Positions 27,322 to 37,244 of a stretch of DNA of 64,000 nt are shown here, piece by piece. Both the position numbers and the translations under genes were made by a program. Numbering within the stretch: position 1 is the first letter of the stretch; each line of letters begins with the position of its first letter. This DNA comes from Bacteroidaceae bacterium (GTDB taxonomy: Bacteria > Bacteroidota > Bacteroidia > Bacteroidales > Bacteroidaceae): contig CABIVS010000001.1 in the NCBI GenBank assembly GCA_902362375.1, positions 626,799 to 690,798 of the forward strand, written 5' to 3'. Below the pieces are notes generated by a model that was not told the origin of the DNA, did no database searches, and worked only from the letters and a program-made list of their open reading frames with translations.

Positions 27322-27384
27322 CTTTACAATAAAAAGAAGATAGCAGGTCTGTAAAAGATCTGCTATCTTCTTTTTATTGTAAAG
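27322..27384. terminator. Very long hairpin terminator after cysS
   Basis: Two 28-base arms (27322-27349 and 27357-27384) are reverse complements with a single G-U type mismatch around a 7-base loop. The A-run in the left arm and T-run in the right arm allow termination in either direction. The remainder of the spacer up to the SusC start is A/T-rich, with only a weak TAATTTCG-like -7. Confidence 0.85.
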
Positions 27385-27547
27385 ATACTGCTGCAAAAGG
27401 CATCATTCCAGCATACTGACTAAAAAATTCACATCAAAGATTAATTTTTCCACATTACAACTATAAATAATTTTTAATTTCGCATATCGTAACAGCATAA
27501 ATTATCCTGTTATACACCTTATTTAATAACTATAAAAACATAAAATT

Positions 27548-30500
27548 ATGGATCTAAAAATGCAAGTCCGAAAATTAGCAGTGACTCTTTTTCTGAGCAT
27601 GCTATGTTTAATTGCCTTTGCACAAGGCCGTCAGATCACAGGTACAGTACTCGATTCAACCGGCGAACCTGTAATTGGGGCCAATGTAACAGAAATCGGT
27701 ACAACCAACGGAACAATCACAGACATTGATGGGAAATTTACCTTGCCAGCCGTTTCAAAAGGTGCAAAAATCAAAATCTCGTTTATCGGCTATCTTCCAC
27801 AAACAATTACAATTGCCGACCAGACAAACCTAACAGTAAAGCTGACGGAAGACCTTCAGACTCTTGATGAAGTGGTCGTTGTGGGTTACGGTGTACAAAA
27901 AAAATCCGATTTGACCGGAGCAATCAGTAGTGTGGACAACGCAAAATTGACCGGCAAAGGTGCATCAACCGTCATGGAATCCTTGCAAGGACAAGTGCCC
28001 GGAGTCGATATTTCCCAATCATCCAGCCGTGTAGGCGAAAGCTTCAGCATTTCCATTCGTGGTAAAAGTACATTAGGTAGCAGTACAAGTCCTTTATTCG
28101 TAGTAGATGGAGTGGTATGTGATGATATCAATTTCTTGAACCCGTCGGATATAGAAAAAATAGATGTATTGAAAGACGCCTCCTCCACAGCCATTTATGG
28201 TTCACGCGCCACGAACGGTGTAGTCATCGTTACTACTAAATCGGCTCAAGTAGGGGCGGAAATGAAAGTAAACGTTACATACGATGGTTATGTAGGCTAT
28301 AAGACAGTAGCCCGCATGCCCGAATTCATGGACGATGTGGAATGGATGGATTATCGTTATATGAAATATACTTCTCCTGTGAAGAATGCGGGAATTGTGG
28401 ATGGTCGTCTGCCACTTGAAATGACTGAGGGTAACCTTGCCTCTGTCTGGAATGACAAAGGAAATGCTCTTTCTACTAAGATGCGCGAACAGTTCATCAA
28501 CAGAGATTTTACAGACTGGCGTGATTTGATGTTGAAGGACGGAACACAGCAGAATCACTTCATCCAAGTTGCAGGCGCCGGACAAAAAGTATCCTACCGC
28601 CTTGGAGCCGGCTATCAGCAGGAGGACGGAGTGATGGGCGATGGTATGAAACGCTTCAATGTGAAAATGGCTATTGACGGCAAAATCAATAAATATATCA
28701 AGGTAGGGGCAACAGCCAATCTAGTCGCTTTCAATTATGACTACGGTTCCAAACGTGCCGTTCAAGAGTCATTCCGCGCTAATGGATATTGGCTGCCTTA
28801 TAACACAGAAACCGGTGAGGTCAACTACCTCCCGGGCAAAGATTTAGCACCGGGACAGGCTTCCAGCTCTACTTTCCCCGCCGGGTTTTCTTCTTCCGTT
28901 TCTCCGCTGATCGACTCTCAGAATTCGGAGGACAAGACGAAAGGATATCGTGTGCTGGGAACGATGTACGCCCAATATCAACCGATCAATGACGTGATTA
29001 TCAAGACTACCTTCTCTCCTACGTTCTCTACCCGTCGCAGAGGGGAATATTACGGAGGACTGTCGTCTGCACAATCCAGCACATATAATGCTTCAACAAA
29101 CCCTACCGGAACTTCTTCGGCTACCGTCACCCGCAATGAATCTTTCTCCTATACTTGGGACACTCAGGTGAATTACGTCAAGACGGTCAAGGAAGACCAT
29201 AGCTTTAACGCCATGGCATTGTTGAGCGTATACAGCACAGAAGCAGAGAAATACGCCTTAACCGGCGAAGGAGTCACTCCGAAAACATTATGGTATAATA
29301 TGGGCTCTGCCAAAAGTTACAGCGATATTGAGAGTTCTTACGGAAAGGCGACCATGCTATCCTACGCGCTTCGTTTGAACTATGCTTATAAAGGACGTTA
29401 TCTGGCGACAATTTCTTCCCGTTGGGATGGCTCTTCCAAATTTCAGGACGGACATCGCTGGGGAAGTTTCCCTTCCGCAGCTTTGGCATGGCGCATCAGT
29501 GAGGAATCATTTATCAAAGACAAAGCTCCGTGGATCAGCAACCTGAAACTCCGTGGCAGTTTCGGAGCAACGGGCAACAATGCTTCCGTAGGCAACTATG
29601 AAACTATGTTTCTAGCTAATCAGCTTTATTATTCCAGCTTTGGAAAGGGTTACGGTCCCGAAGTCATCAATGAGTTATTGAGCTGGGAGAAAACGACTGA
29701 GTTGAACTTTGGTCTGGACTTCGGTTTCTTCAACGGTCGCCTGTCCGGTACCATCGACTGGTATAACAAAACCTCCAAAGACCTGCTGATGGATCAGAAA
29801 TTATTGCTTGAGCAAGGTTCTCCCACAGGTACAATGACTGCCAATGTCGGAAAAGTCCGCAACAGTGGTATCGAACTTATGTTGAAAGGTGTTTTGCTTC
29901 AGACCAAAAACTTTTATTGGGATGTCACTGCAACATTTGCTAAAAACAAGAATGAGATTCTCGAACTGCAAGGTAAAAAAGAAGATATGCGTGCTGAACG
30001 TTGGTTTATCGGACAGCCCATCGACGTGGCTTACGACTTACGTCAAACGGGCATCTGCACACAAGCAACAGCCAATGAGAAAGTAACGATTGACGGAGTG
30101 ACGAAAACCAAGAGTGAATGGTATGGCTATTTTGAGGGCTGCATGACCTACGAAGACATCAACAAGGATGGTAAAATAGACGACAGCGACCGCCAGATTA
30201 TCGGTCAGGCCATGCCCAAATGGACAGGTACTCTTTCCACGTCTTTCTCTTACAAGAACTGGGATTTCTCCATGTCTGTAAACACCAAACAAGGACACAC
30301 GCTCTACAGTCCGTTTATGCAAGAATTCACGGATTATTCCGACCGTGGCCGTACGAAACTAAAAATGGACTTCTACATCCCGGAAGGTGCACCAGTATTC
30401 AACTACACATGGGATGGAAGCAATCCGTCTTCCCTGACTTCCGATCGCACAGTTGTTGCCGGACAAACCCACGTAGGCAGCTACCCCTACCCGCTCAACG

Positions 30501-30808
30501 ATGTCAACTACAATCATGGTGGCGGCAATGGCTGGTACACTGGTAAGAACACTGAATTCAAGTCAAACAATTATGTAGATGCTTCTTATTGGAAAATCAA
30601 GAACATCACGCTGGGATATACTTTCGACAAGCAACTCACCAAGAAGATCGGTATCGAACATTTGCGTATATATGCCAACGTATTGAATCCGTTCACTTTC
30701 ACAGACTATAAAGGATTTGATCCGGAATGGGCAGATGCCGCTATACTTGACGGAACAGGCGGCCCAAGTTCCATTTCTTACCAGATAGGTCTTAATGTTA
30801 AATTCTAA
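27548..30808 (+). CDS. SusC-like TonB-dependent outer-membrane transporter
   Basis: A 1086-residue SusC homologue. A signal peptide (about residues 1-25, cleaved after FAQ) is followed by a CarboxypepD_reg beta-sandwich (RQITGTVLDSTGEPVIGANV), a TonB-box region before VVVVGYG, the plug domain (SISIRGKSTLG, ending TNGVVIVTTKS) and a C-terminal beta-barrel ending in KF. No STN domain is present, so it does not signal through an anti-sigma factor. It imports oligosaccharides with the SusD encoded 14 bases downstream. The neighbouring GH88-sulfatase-PL8 operon suggests a glycosaminoglycan substrate. An in-frame ATG at 27560 is an alternative start. Confidence 0.93.
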   Translation: MDLKMQVRKLAVTLFLSMLCLIAFAQGRQITGTVLDSTGEPVIGANVTEIGTTNGTITDIDGKFTLPAVSKGAKIKISFIGYLPQTITIADQTNLTVKLTEDLQTLDEVVVVGYGVQKKSDLTGAISSVDNAKLTGKGASTVMESLQGQVPGVDISQSSSRVGESFSISIRGKSTLGSSTSPLFVVDGVVCDDINFLNPSDIEKIDVLKDASSTAIYGSRATNGVVIVTTKSAQVGAEMKVNVTYDGYVGYKTVARMPEFMDDVEWMDYRYMKYTSPVKNAGIVDGRLPLEMTEGNLASVWNDKGNALSTKMREQFINRDFTDWRDLMLKDGTQQNHFIQVAGAGQKVSYRLGAGYQQEDGVMGDGMKRFNVKMAIDGKINKYIKVGATANLVAFNYDYGSKRAVQESFRANGYWLPYNTETGEVNYLPGKDLAPGQASSSTFPAGFSSSVSPLIDSQNSEDKTKGYRVLGTMYAQYQPINDVIIKTTFSPTFSTRRRGEYYGGLSSAQSSTYNASTNPTGTSSATVTRNESFSYTWDTQVNYVKTVKEDHSFNAMALLSVYSTEAEKYALTGEGVTPKTLWYNMGSAKSYSDIESSYGKATMLSYALRLNYAYKGRYLATISSRWDGSSKFQDGHRWGSFPSAALAWRISEESFIKDKAPWISNLKLRGSFGATGNNASVGNYETMFLANQLYYSSFGKGYGPEVINELLSWEKTTELNFGLDFGFFNGRLSGTIDWYNKTSKDLLMDQKLLLEQGSPTGTMTANVGKVRNSGIELMLKGVLLQTKNFYWDVTATFAKNKNEILELQGKKEDMRAERWFIGQPIDVAYDLRQTGICTQATANEKVTIDGVTKTKSEWYGYFEGCMTYEDINKDGKIDDSDRQIIGQAMPKWTGTLSTSFSYKNWDFSMSVNTKQGHTLYSPFMQEFTDYSDRGRTKLKMDFYIPEGAPVFNYTWDGSNPSSLTSDRTVVAGQTHVGSYPYPLNDVNYNHGGGNGWYTGKNTEFKSNNYVDASYWKIKNITLGYTFDKQLTKKIGIEHLRIYANVLNPFTFTDYKGFDPEWADAAILDGTGGPSSISYQIGLNVKF

Positions 30809-30822
30809 TCACCATTACAATT

Positions 30823-32463
30823 ATGAAAAATATATATATACTTACAGCTACAGCACTACTAACCCTGTTTACCGGTTGCTCCGATTTCCTGAATCAAGAC
30901 TTGAAATCCGACATTCCCGGTGCCGACTATTATGGAACAGCCGAAGGTTTTGAATCTCTGTCGAATGCAGCTTACAGTTCATTGCGTACCATATACGGCG
31001 GTGACCCGTGGCTCTTTGAAGGAGGAACAGATTTATTCGCTACCGGCCGTACATCCGTTCCGACGTGTAATCTGTACAGCAATGCCTATTCTGCCGCAGA
31101 GGAGAACGTGCAGACCTTTTATACAAATCATTACAAAGCCATTTCCTTGACTAATGAAGTTATTTACTGGGGTGAAAAAGAGGCAAGCCGTGCCGGTCGT
31201 ATCGATGAAGCTCGCGGTCTGCGTGCCTTGTTCTATTTAAATCTGGTACAGCAATTCGGCGGCGTGCCGATGATAACGGAACGTTCCGCCACTCCTATCA
31301 CAGGTATTGCCCGCAGCTCGGCAACGGATGTTTATGGATTTATCATTTCCGAAATGGGTGCATTATCCACTTCTGTCAACTTGCCTGAAAGTGCAACAGA
31401 CGGCCGCTTCAACCGGAAAGCCGCCTACCACTACCTGGCTAAAGCCCTGCTATCAAGAGGATATCTTACCAATAATGACCAGGACTATCGTGACGCTATC
31501 ACAGCTGCCAATGCAGCAGGTGCGGGAGCAGCTCTGACTACTTCATTCCCGACTTTATTCAGCAATGCAGGCGAAGGTAATGCCGAAGTCCTTTTCTCAG
31601 TGGTTTACAATGTTGCTACTGTCAACGACCCGAAAGCAGACGGAAACAAACAACAGGCTCATTTCTGCGATTACCTGGACGGACAGGAAAAAGGTCATAA
31701 ATATACTTCGTCTACATTGACTCCTACCTTGTGGATGCATGAAGTCTTTAACACCAATACTTCCTCACCCAATCTGGATATCCGTTATGAAAGCACATTT
31801 ATGACAGAACTTCGTCAAAGTTACTGGGATTATTACGATGACAATAAAAACACAAGTGCTGTCACCTACTACTATTGCCCGTCATGGGAAATAGAAAATG
31901 TGGATGCCTGGCGTGCAGCACTACCGAGTCGTGCTAATGCGCAAGTAGTGGAAATGCTTCCCATGGGTACCAACATCAATGGAGATGAAACCAGTTATGA
32001 AACAAAAATGAAAGAAGACGTGTATGGTGTTGCTTCCTTCCGCAAATTTGATGATACAGAGAACGGACGCACTTATTTCAGTACTACTTCTTCCATGCGT
32101 GACATTTATCTGGCTCGACTGGCAGAAACAAATTTAATTGCCGCCGAGGCATATGTGAAACTCAATGATGGAACAAATGCCGCTCGATACATTAACATTG
32201 TCCGCAATCGTGCCAATGCAACTTTAGCTACTGCAAGTGAAATGAATATTGACTATATTCTGAATGAACGTGCCCGCGAACTAGCCGGCGAATATCATCG
32301 CTTCGCTGACCTGACCCGTACCGGCAAACTTTCTGAGTATGCAAAAGCACACAATCCGGATATTAACAGTGACATTGATTCTAAATTTAATCTGCGTCCT
32401 ATTCCATTGGCAGCTATGGAGCTGAATCCGGCATTGGAGGGAGACCAGAATCCTAAATGGTAG
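30823..32463 (+). CDS. SusD-like outer-membrane glycan-binding lipoprotein
   Basis: A 546-residue SusD/RagB-family lipoprotein with Cys19 in FTGC. The N-terminal SusD-like helices include the motif ARGLRALFYLNLVQQFGGVP, and the C-terminal RagB region contains RLAETNLIAAEAYVKL and NERARELAGEYHRFADLTR. SusD proteins form the lid of the SusC transporter at the cell surface. It forms a two-gene unit with the upstream susC-like gene, ended by a hairpin terminator shared with the convergent PL8 gene. No regulator is adjacent. Confidence 0.93.
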   Translation: MKNIYILTATALLTLFTGCSDFLNQDLKSDIPGADYYGTAEGFESLSNAAYSSLRTIYGGDPWLFEGGTDLFATGRTSVPTCNLYSNAYSAAEENVQTFYTNHYKAISLTNEVIYWGEKEASRAGRIDEARGLRALFYLNLVQQFGGVPMITERSATPITGIARSSATDVYGFIISEMGALSTSVNLPESATDGRFNRKAAYHYLAKALLSRGYLTNNDQDYRDAITAANAAGAGAALTTSFPTLFSNAGEGNAEVLFSVVYNVATVNDPKADGNKQQAHFCDYLDGQEKGHKYTSSTLTPTLWMHEVFNTNTSSPNLDIRYESTFMTELRQSYWDYYDDNKNTSAVTYYYCPSWEIENVDAWRAALPSRANAQVVEMLPMGTNINGDETSYETKMKEDVYGVASFRKFDDTENGRTYFSTTSSMRDIYLARLAETNLIAAEAYVKLNDGTNAARYINIVRNRANATLATASEMNIDYILNERARELAGEYHRFADLTRTGKLSEYAKAHNPDINSDIDSKFNLRPIPLAAMELNPALEGDQNPKW

Positions 32464-32489
32464 AAAAGAAATTGTTGAAAGAAAAAAGC

Positions 32490-32516
32490 AAGAGGTGCAC
32501 AAAATGTGCACCTCTT
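32490..32516. terminator. Bidirectional terminator between SusD and PL8 genes
   Basis: A perfect 12-base inverted repeat, AAGAGGTGCACA and its complement, encloses a 3-base loop, with an A-rich stretch on the left and T-rich sequence on the right. It sits between two convergent genes. Confidence 0.85.
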
Positions 32517-32548
32517 ATTCTTTACGATCATTTCTCTATAATACTAAA

Positions 32549-35410
32549 TCAATCGGATTGCATTACCATCTCAACAGGCTGCCCATGCTGGCAGACGACT
32601 GTCAACTGCGTGTTATTACCTTGTTGTTCCAACCGCACATTTTCCTGTGGATTCTTCAATGTCCAATGTCCTTTCAGCAATACCTTTTTAGTAATCGGGC
32701 GACTCGGTTCTTTCGTCGTATAAGTCTTTTCCGCAATATTCAGATTAGGGTCACATACACTGATACGAATCTTCCCTTCTCCTTCTTTACCTGCCATCAC
32801 CATCGTTTCCGCCGGAATAGCGATGAATATTCTGTCGCTGGCTGGATGGTAGTTTTCAAATGCAGCATAGGCCGTAATCTCCGTTTTCCTGTCAAAGACT
32901 ACGTGAGCAGTCTGATCGCGTTGCAACACCTCGTATACAGAGGTTTTACGCAGCTCGTCGAGTTCGGAAGCCGAAGGCTGAATCAGCACCATATACTCGT
33001 ATGTTCCGTCTTTCGGAGCCTTACCATGTTCTATCCAGGCAGAAGAGAATTTCCCCTTGGTTACTTCACGTGTCTTTTCATGTCGTGATTCCTGATCTGC
33101 CACTTGTGAACGAACGGTTCCGTCCACTACATGATAATAATTGTCATAACCATCATGAAGCCAATAGTTATCCTCTCCCACCTTGGGCTCCTTCCCATTG
33201 TATTTTGTCTGGAAAAGAGTGGTTTCCGTAGGATAGTCCGCATTAGAGTTCGAGATACCTGTTCCCAGGCAAACCATCCGGTTATCAAAACAGAAAACAG
33301 ATTTACGGGCCACAAAGTCCGGTGTGAAGTTCTCATAATCCCGTTCTGACAACTTCATGGCAAACATACCATTTTGGCCATTCAAAGAACTGCTTCCGGA
33401 AAAATTCTCTTTGGAGTGTGCCATAGTTGTTCCTTTCAGCGGACTGTCGAGTAACTCAAAAGGCAAATGAATGGTCGTTGTACCCGGCAAGCGATTCCAG
33501 TCCCATCCCTCCTGCACAAAGCCGCTTCCGGCACGTGACACGGGACTTCCTTTCCCCATAATCTGCACGGAACCATAGCTCTGATAACGTCCGTAACGGT
33601 TATCTTTCGTATAAATTTCAGCCCCCCATACATCAGTGGTATATCCTTTCAATGTCACCATCCAATCCGCACGACGGAAAATCCCCGCCGAACCGTAGTT
33701 GTAAACGAAGAATCCCTGTGGAGCCTGCGCCGGTTGAATACCTTCCTTCTTGAAGAAACGCGCATTCGGAGTATCACTATTGCGTATCAGACGTAAATAG
33801 TCGGCAGCCAGACCACGATCAAACGCGTTTCCCTGACCGGACAAATCGCCGGATAAAGCGATATTGGCAAATGCTTCGATATCATCGCTTCCCATCTTCC
33901 CTCCAAAAGGATGACGGCCACTGATTCCGATGCCCCATTCATAGAGATTACAATAATTGCGCATAGCAATAAAGGCTGATTTCATGTGTTTGCGCGCATC
34001 TTCTGTCAGCTCAAAACTTGTGCCATTGGTAAATGCAATATATTCTCCTACAGTCGCAAGTACTCCAGTAGTATATCCCGGATAGAAACCGCCATGATGG
34101 AACGTCGTACCGTCTACCTTTATACCACCGATCGTTCCCGGAGTATAACGCAAAGAAGAAGACAACCAATGTGACAAGCCGCTCAAAGCTTGCGCTTGTT
34201 CCCTTGCATCGGGAAACATCATAGCGGAAATAAACTTCGCCATCAATAACGTATGCCAGGAATCCAACAATTCGTCACGCGTTGGAGAACATGGCTGACG
34301 GGTTTCTTGCAGAGCCGCCCAAAAACGCAATGTGGAGAGATAAGCATCCCGATGAGGATGTTTATAGATTGCATCACGCATCAGCCAGGCAGTCGTATAT
34401 ATCTTACGCACCTGATAACCATAATGATGATTGGTACCCATACCGCTGCCATAGGCAAATCCCTGATCGATAGCATAGTCGAACACAGTAAAGTAGTTTT
34501 TCTTTGATGTTTCGTTCCGGTTATAATAAGCATCATAGGCAAAACCGGAAAGCATCGTTTCAATATCATTCCATGACATCTCCCCTTTCTTCTTGTCCTG
34601 TTCATCAGGAGCAACAATAGGAGTTCCTATAAATCCCGTTCCGGCGATGGATGGACTGATAGCCGCTTTCTCAAACGTTCTATAGGCAGCATTAATCGGT
34701 CCTTGCGGAGCCTTTTTCACTTCCAAAAAGTCAGTCAAACGTTGTTCGATAGTCTTCAGCTCCTTCTTTTGCTCGCTTGTCAATTTAGAAGGCAGAGGAA
34801 TAGCATACGACTGTTGTTCCCATTTCCACACCAGACACCAATGCCACAAATCACGATTAGACAGCCCATTATTAGCAGGCAACTGCTGGTCGGGAGTGGT
34901 ACGAAGATTCATTTTCTTTTCCGGGAAAATAAGACGGTCAAGAAAGATACGTCCCTTCCGTTGCGGGGCAACCAGCCGATAGGCTACGATCTTCTTATCT
35001 TTCTTGTCGCCCTGCATATACTCAAAAGAGATCCAGCAAGCCCGCCATCCTGCTGCCTGCAAACGATAAGAGAACCAATAAGAGACTTTTCCCTCTTTAT
35101 TCAGAAACTCAAAACGAATAGAATCCTGCTGTGGTTTCTCATTATAAATCCACAAAGTAATGCCGAACTGCTTCTCGTTTCTCGTATTCAACGATAAAGG
35201 AGCAATCTGAACATCCAGTGTAGAACCGGGCTGAAAGTCCCATTCCAAACTGCTTTCACCCTCCTTGTAAAAAAGAGAAGAGATTTTCACTTCTCCCTTT
35301 CCGGAAACTTTAAATGTTTCGGGCACTTCCTTTTCAAATCCGATGAGTTGGGCGAAAGCTGAAGGAATAATTCCCAGAAGGAATAATACTATAAAACAAC
35401 TGTTTTTCAT
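32549..35410 (-). CDS. Polysaccharide lyase family 8 (chondroitin/hyaluronan lyase)
   Basis: A 953-residue secreted lyase. The frame continues upstream to 35482, but the ATG at 35410 gives a clean signal peptide ending SAFAQ. An N-terminal beta-sandwich precedes the alpha/alpha toroid. The catalytic His/Tyr region DGTTFHHGGFYPGYTTG spans residues ~434-450 (His438 or His439, Tyr446), and SGRHPFGGKMGS supplies the expected Arg. C-terminal beta-sandwich domains complete the PL8 architecture of chondroitinase ABC. It cleaves chondroitin sulfate or hyaluronan to unsaturated disaccharides. It is third in the operon after GH88 and the sulfatase; a palindrome lies in its leader. Confidence 0.92.
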   Translation of the reverse strand: MKNSCFIVLFLLGIIPSAFAQLIGFEKEVPETFKVSGKGEVKISSLFYKEGESSLEWDFQPGSTLDVQIAPLSLNTRNEKQFGITLWIYNEKPQQDSIRFEFLNKEGKVSYWFSYRLQAAGWRACWISFEYMQGDKKDKKIVAYRLVAPQRKGRIFLDRLIFPEKKMNLRTTPDQQLPANNGLSNRDLWHWCLVWKWEQQSYAIPLPSKLTSEQKKELKTIEQRLTDFLEVKKAPQGPINAAYRTFEKAAISPSIAGTGFIGTPIVAPDEQDKKKGEMSWNDIETMLSGFAYDAYYNRNETSKKNYFTVFDYAIDQGFAYGSGMGTNHHYGYQVRKIYTTAWLMRDAIYKHPHRDAYLSTLRFWAALQETRQPCSPTRDELLDSWHTLLMAKFISAMMFPDAREQAQALSGLSHWLSSSLRYTPGTIGGIKVDGTTFHHGGFYPGYTTGVLATVGEYIAFTNGTSFELTEDARKHMKSAFIAMRNYCNLYEWGIGISGRHPFGGKMGSDDIEAFANIALSGDLSGQGNAFDRGLAADYLRLIRNSDTPNARFFKKEGIQPAQAPQGFFVYNYGSAGIFRRADWMVTLKGYTTDVWGAEIYTKDNRYGRYQSYGSVQIMGKGSPVSRAGSGFVQEGWDWNRLPGTTTIHLPFELLDSPLKGTTMAHSKENFSGSSSLNGQNGMFAMKLSERDYENFTPDFVARKSVFCFDNRMVCLGTGISNSNADYPTETTLFQTKYNGKEPKVGEDNYWLHDGYDNYYHVVDGTVRSQVADQESRHEKTREVTKGKFSSAWIEHGKAPKDGTYEYMVLIQPSASELDELRKTSVYEVLQRDQTAHVVFDRKTEITAYAAFENYHPASDRIFIAIPAETMVMAGKEGEGKIRISVCDPNLNIAEKTYTTKEPSRPITKKVLLKGHWTLKNPQENVRLEQQGNNTQLTVVCQHGQPVEMVMQSD

Positions 35411-35430
35411 TACTGAATTGCTTTCGTTTT

Positions 35431-35516
35431 TTAGGCACGGATTACACGGATGAACGCGGTTGCCTTGCAACAATGAGAACACTAAAGACCGTGAAATCCG
35501 TGTAATCCGTGCCTAA
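35431..35516. repeat. Long palindrome (GGATTAC-rich), copy 2
   Basis: A perfect 21-base inverted repeat (35431-35451 and 35496-35516), TTAGGCACGGATTACACGGAT and its complement, with a 44-base spacer. It shares its outer arms with the repeat at 15646-15737. It lies between the sulfatase and PL8 genes, inside the operon. Confidence 0.85.
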
Positions 35517-35542
35517 ATGATTATATAAGAATACATAAATCG

Positions 35543-37093
35543 CTAATAAGGGATCCGATCCGACAGAATCTTTTCCGTATACCAAGGATCGTTAATCTCT
35601 TTCAACATAGCTCCCATTTCACCGCAAAGTTTTGCCACAATCTCTTTATTTTCTTCCAAAGGCAAGTTATGCAGCTGATATGGATCTTTTACATCATCGA
35701 ATAAGAGGCTTTTCTTCAATTGCTTCGTATCACGGTCGATATATAAAGCCAATGTATATTGAGCTGTCTTGATACCTCTTGAAGAAGGGAAGTAAGTCTG
35801 CACCAATCCATTTTCATCTTTATCACCGTCTACATTCTGAATATACAGTGCACCTGTAGGGCGAACAATTTCAGCCTTTTCATCGAAGAAAAGAGGAGCA
35901 AAATTACGTCCCTGCACTTCTGCCGGAATAGAATCACCCAGCCCGCATAAGCCAAGCACCGTAGGCATAATATCAGGAGCAGAGAGCAATAAATCATCTA
36001 CCCGCGGCTGAATCTTACCGGGGAAACGAACCAGAAACGGAATATTCATGGATTCAGAATAAGGGGAATTCTTCGGATCATCAGTGCGCTGGCTACACAT
36101 CGTCTCGCCATGGTCGGAAGCAAAAATTACGACTGTATTCTTATCCAATCCCAGCTCTTTCAATGCCGTCAAAATCTGTCCGAAAGCACGGTCTACTCCG
36201 GTTACGGAAGCGAAATAATAACGTGCGGACTCCGCTTTCTTCATCTTCAAATCGACATTCGGGCGAATCAGCAGACTATCCAGAGGCTGATCTTTATAAA
36301 GATTGAAATCCTGCTCTTCACAGTCATTCAAAGAACGATACGGGCTATGGGGAGGATTCATACCCACCATTATAAAGAAAGGTTTCTTGGTATCACGCAC
36401 GTTACCGTCATTTTTCAGATAAGAAATGACTTTGCCTGATTCATGCAAAGGTGACCATTCCTTCGGATCATGTCTCTTACCATCCGTATCCCAGTAATGC
36501 GGATTCTTGTGTTCATCAAATGTTCCGTAAGAATACCAGTAGTTAAAACCGTGCCGGCGTTCTTTCGGTGTATAGGCATCCCATGCCGGACGTTTTTCTT
36601 CCACATACTGTCCCGGATGTTCGGGATCGTTCGGAGTTGGGAAGTCAGCATGAAGTTTGCCAAAATAAGCACAGTCATAGCCTGCTTTGCTGAATACATC
36701 GCCGATACATTCCGCATCCTCGCGCAAGGAACTGATCGGACGTGTAGAGTTGCAATTCAATGGTACACCACTTTTGTTCGGATACATACCGGTCAGTAAC
36801 ATTCCACGATGGGGGCTGCTCAACGGACAGTTACTCTGTGCAGACGACAAGACCATAGATTCACGTGCAAAGGCATCCAGATTAGGAGTATGCACGGGGT
36901 CTCCTTCAAAGTTTACTTTATCCCGGAATCCGTTCTGGCTCCAGAAGCCCATCGCCTGGTTACGGTATTGATCGGGAAATACATAGATTATATTAGGATG
37001 CTCCGCTTGTTGGGACACTTGTTTCGGAGCCTTGCAACCTTGTGCGGCAAACAGCGTCAATCCTCCTACAAGAAGGTTAATAGGTTTATTCAT
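35543..37093 (-). CDS. Sulfatase family S1, Ser-type (glycosaminoglycan sulfatase)
   Basis: A 516-residue lipoprotein (Cys20 in AAQGC) with an arylsulfatase fold. The formylglycine signature is LSSPHRGMLLTG, with Ser92 as the residue to be converted by an anaerobic maturase (not encoded here). The N-terminal metal site is PDQYR, and the C-terminal metal site is FASDHGETMCSQ. Its position between GH88 and PL8 points to removal of sulfate from chondroitin or dermatan sulfate. From memory, the matching B. thetaiotaomicron gene (BT3349) encodes a GalNAc-4-O-sulfatase active on polymer. The position of the sulfate is inferred from synteny only. Confidence 0.92.
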   Translation of the reverse strand: MNKPINLLVGGLTLFAAQGCKAPKQVSQQAEHPNIIYVFPDQYRNQAMGFWSQNGFRDKVNFEGDPVHTPNLDAFARESMVLSSAQSNCPLSSPHRGMLLTGMYPNKSGVPLNCNSTRPISSLREDAECIGDVFSKAGYDCAYFGKLHADFPTPNDPEHPGQYVEEKRPAWDAYTPKERRHGFNYWYSYGTFDEHKNPHYWDTDGKRHDPKEWSPLHESGKVISYLKNDGNVRDTKKPFFIMVGMNPPHSPYRSLNDCEEQDFNLYKDQPLDSLLIRPNVDLKMKKAESARYYFASVTGVDRAFGQILTALKELGLDKNTVVIFASDHGETMCSQRTDDPKNSPYSESMNIPFLVRFPGKIQPRVDDLLLSAPDIMPTVLGLCGLGDSIPAEVQGRNFAPLFFDEKAEIVRPTGALYIQNVDGDKDENGLVQTYFPSSRGIKTAQYTLALYIDRDTKQLKKSLLFDDVKDPYQLHNLPLEENKEIVAKLCGEMGAMLKEINDPWYTEKILSDRIPY

Positions 37094-37166
37094 GATAGTT
37101 TATGATAAATGATTAAAACAGGTAAATGACAAACGGTCAATAGAGAGTTATAAACAATAAGTAGCG

Positions 37167-37235
37167 AATGATAAACGGTAAACATTTTCCGTCAGAATCC
37201 GCCAAGCATTCACCGTTCACTGTTTACCGTTCATT
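37167..37235. repeat. Imperfect inverted repeat between GH88 and sulfatase genes
   Basis: AATGATAAACGGTAAAC at 37167-37183 is matched by GTTTACCGTTCATT at 37222-37235, with a three-base bulge. Related fragments such as AATGACAAACGGTCAA occur just upstream in the same 151-base spacer. Confidence 0.6.
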
Positions 37236-37244
37236 GTCTATTTC

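Noticed and set aside
32495..33088. 197-codon open frame opposite PL8
   Set aside because: It starts inside the terminator and is antisense to the PL8 C-terminus.
35431..35516. Invertible DNA segment (site-specific recombination)
   Set aside because: The 44-base interior is too short to hold a promoter, and no invertase gene or inverted partner site flanks it.
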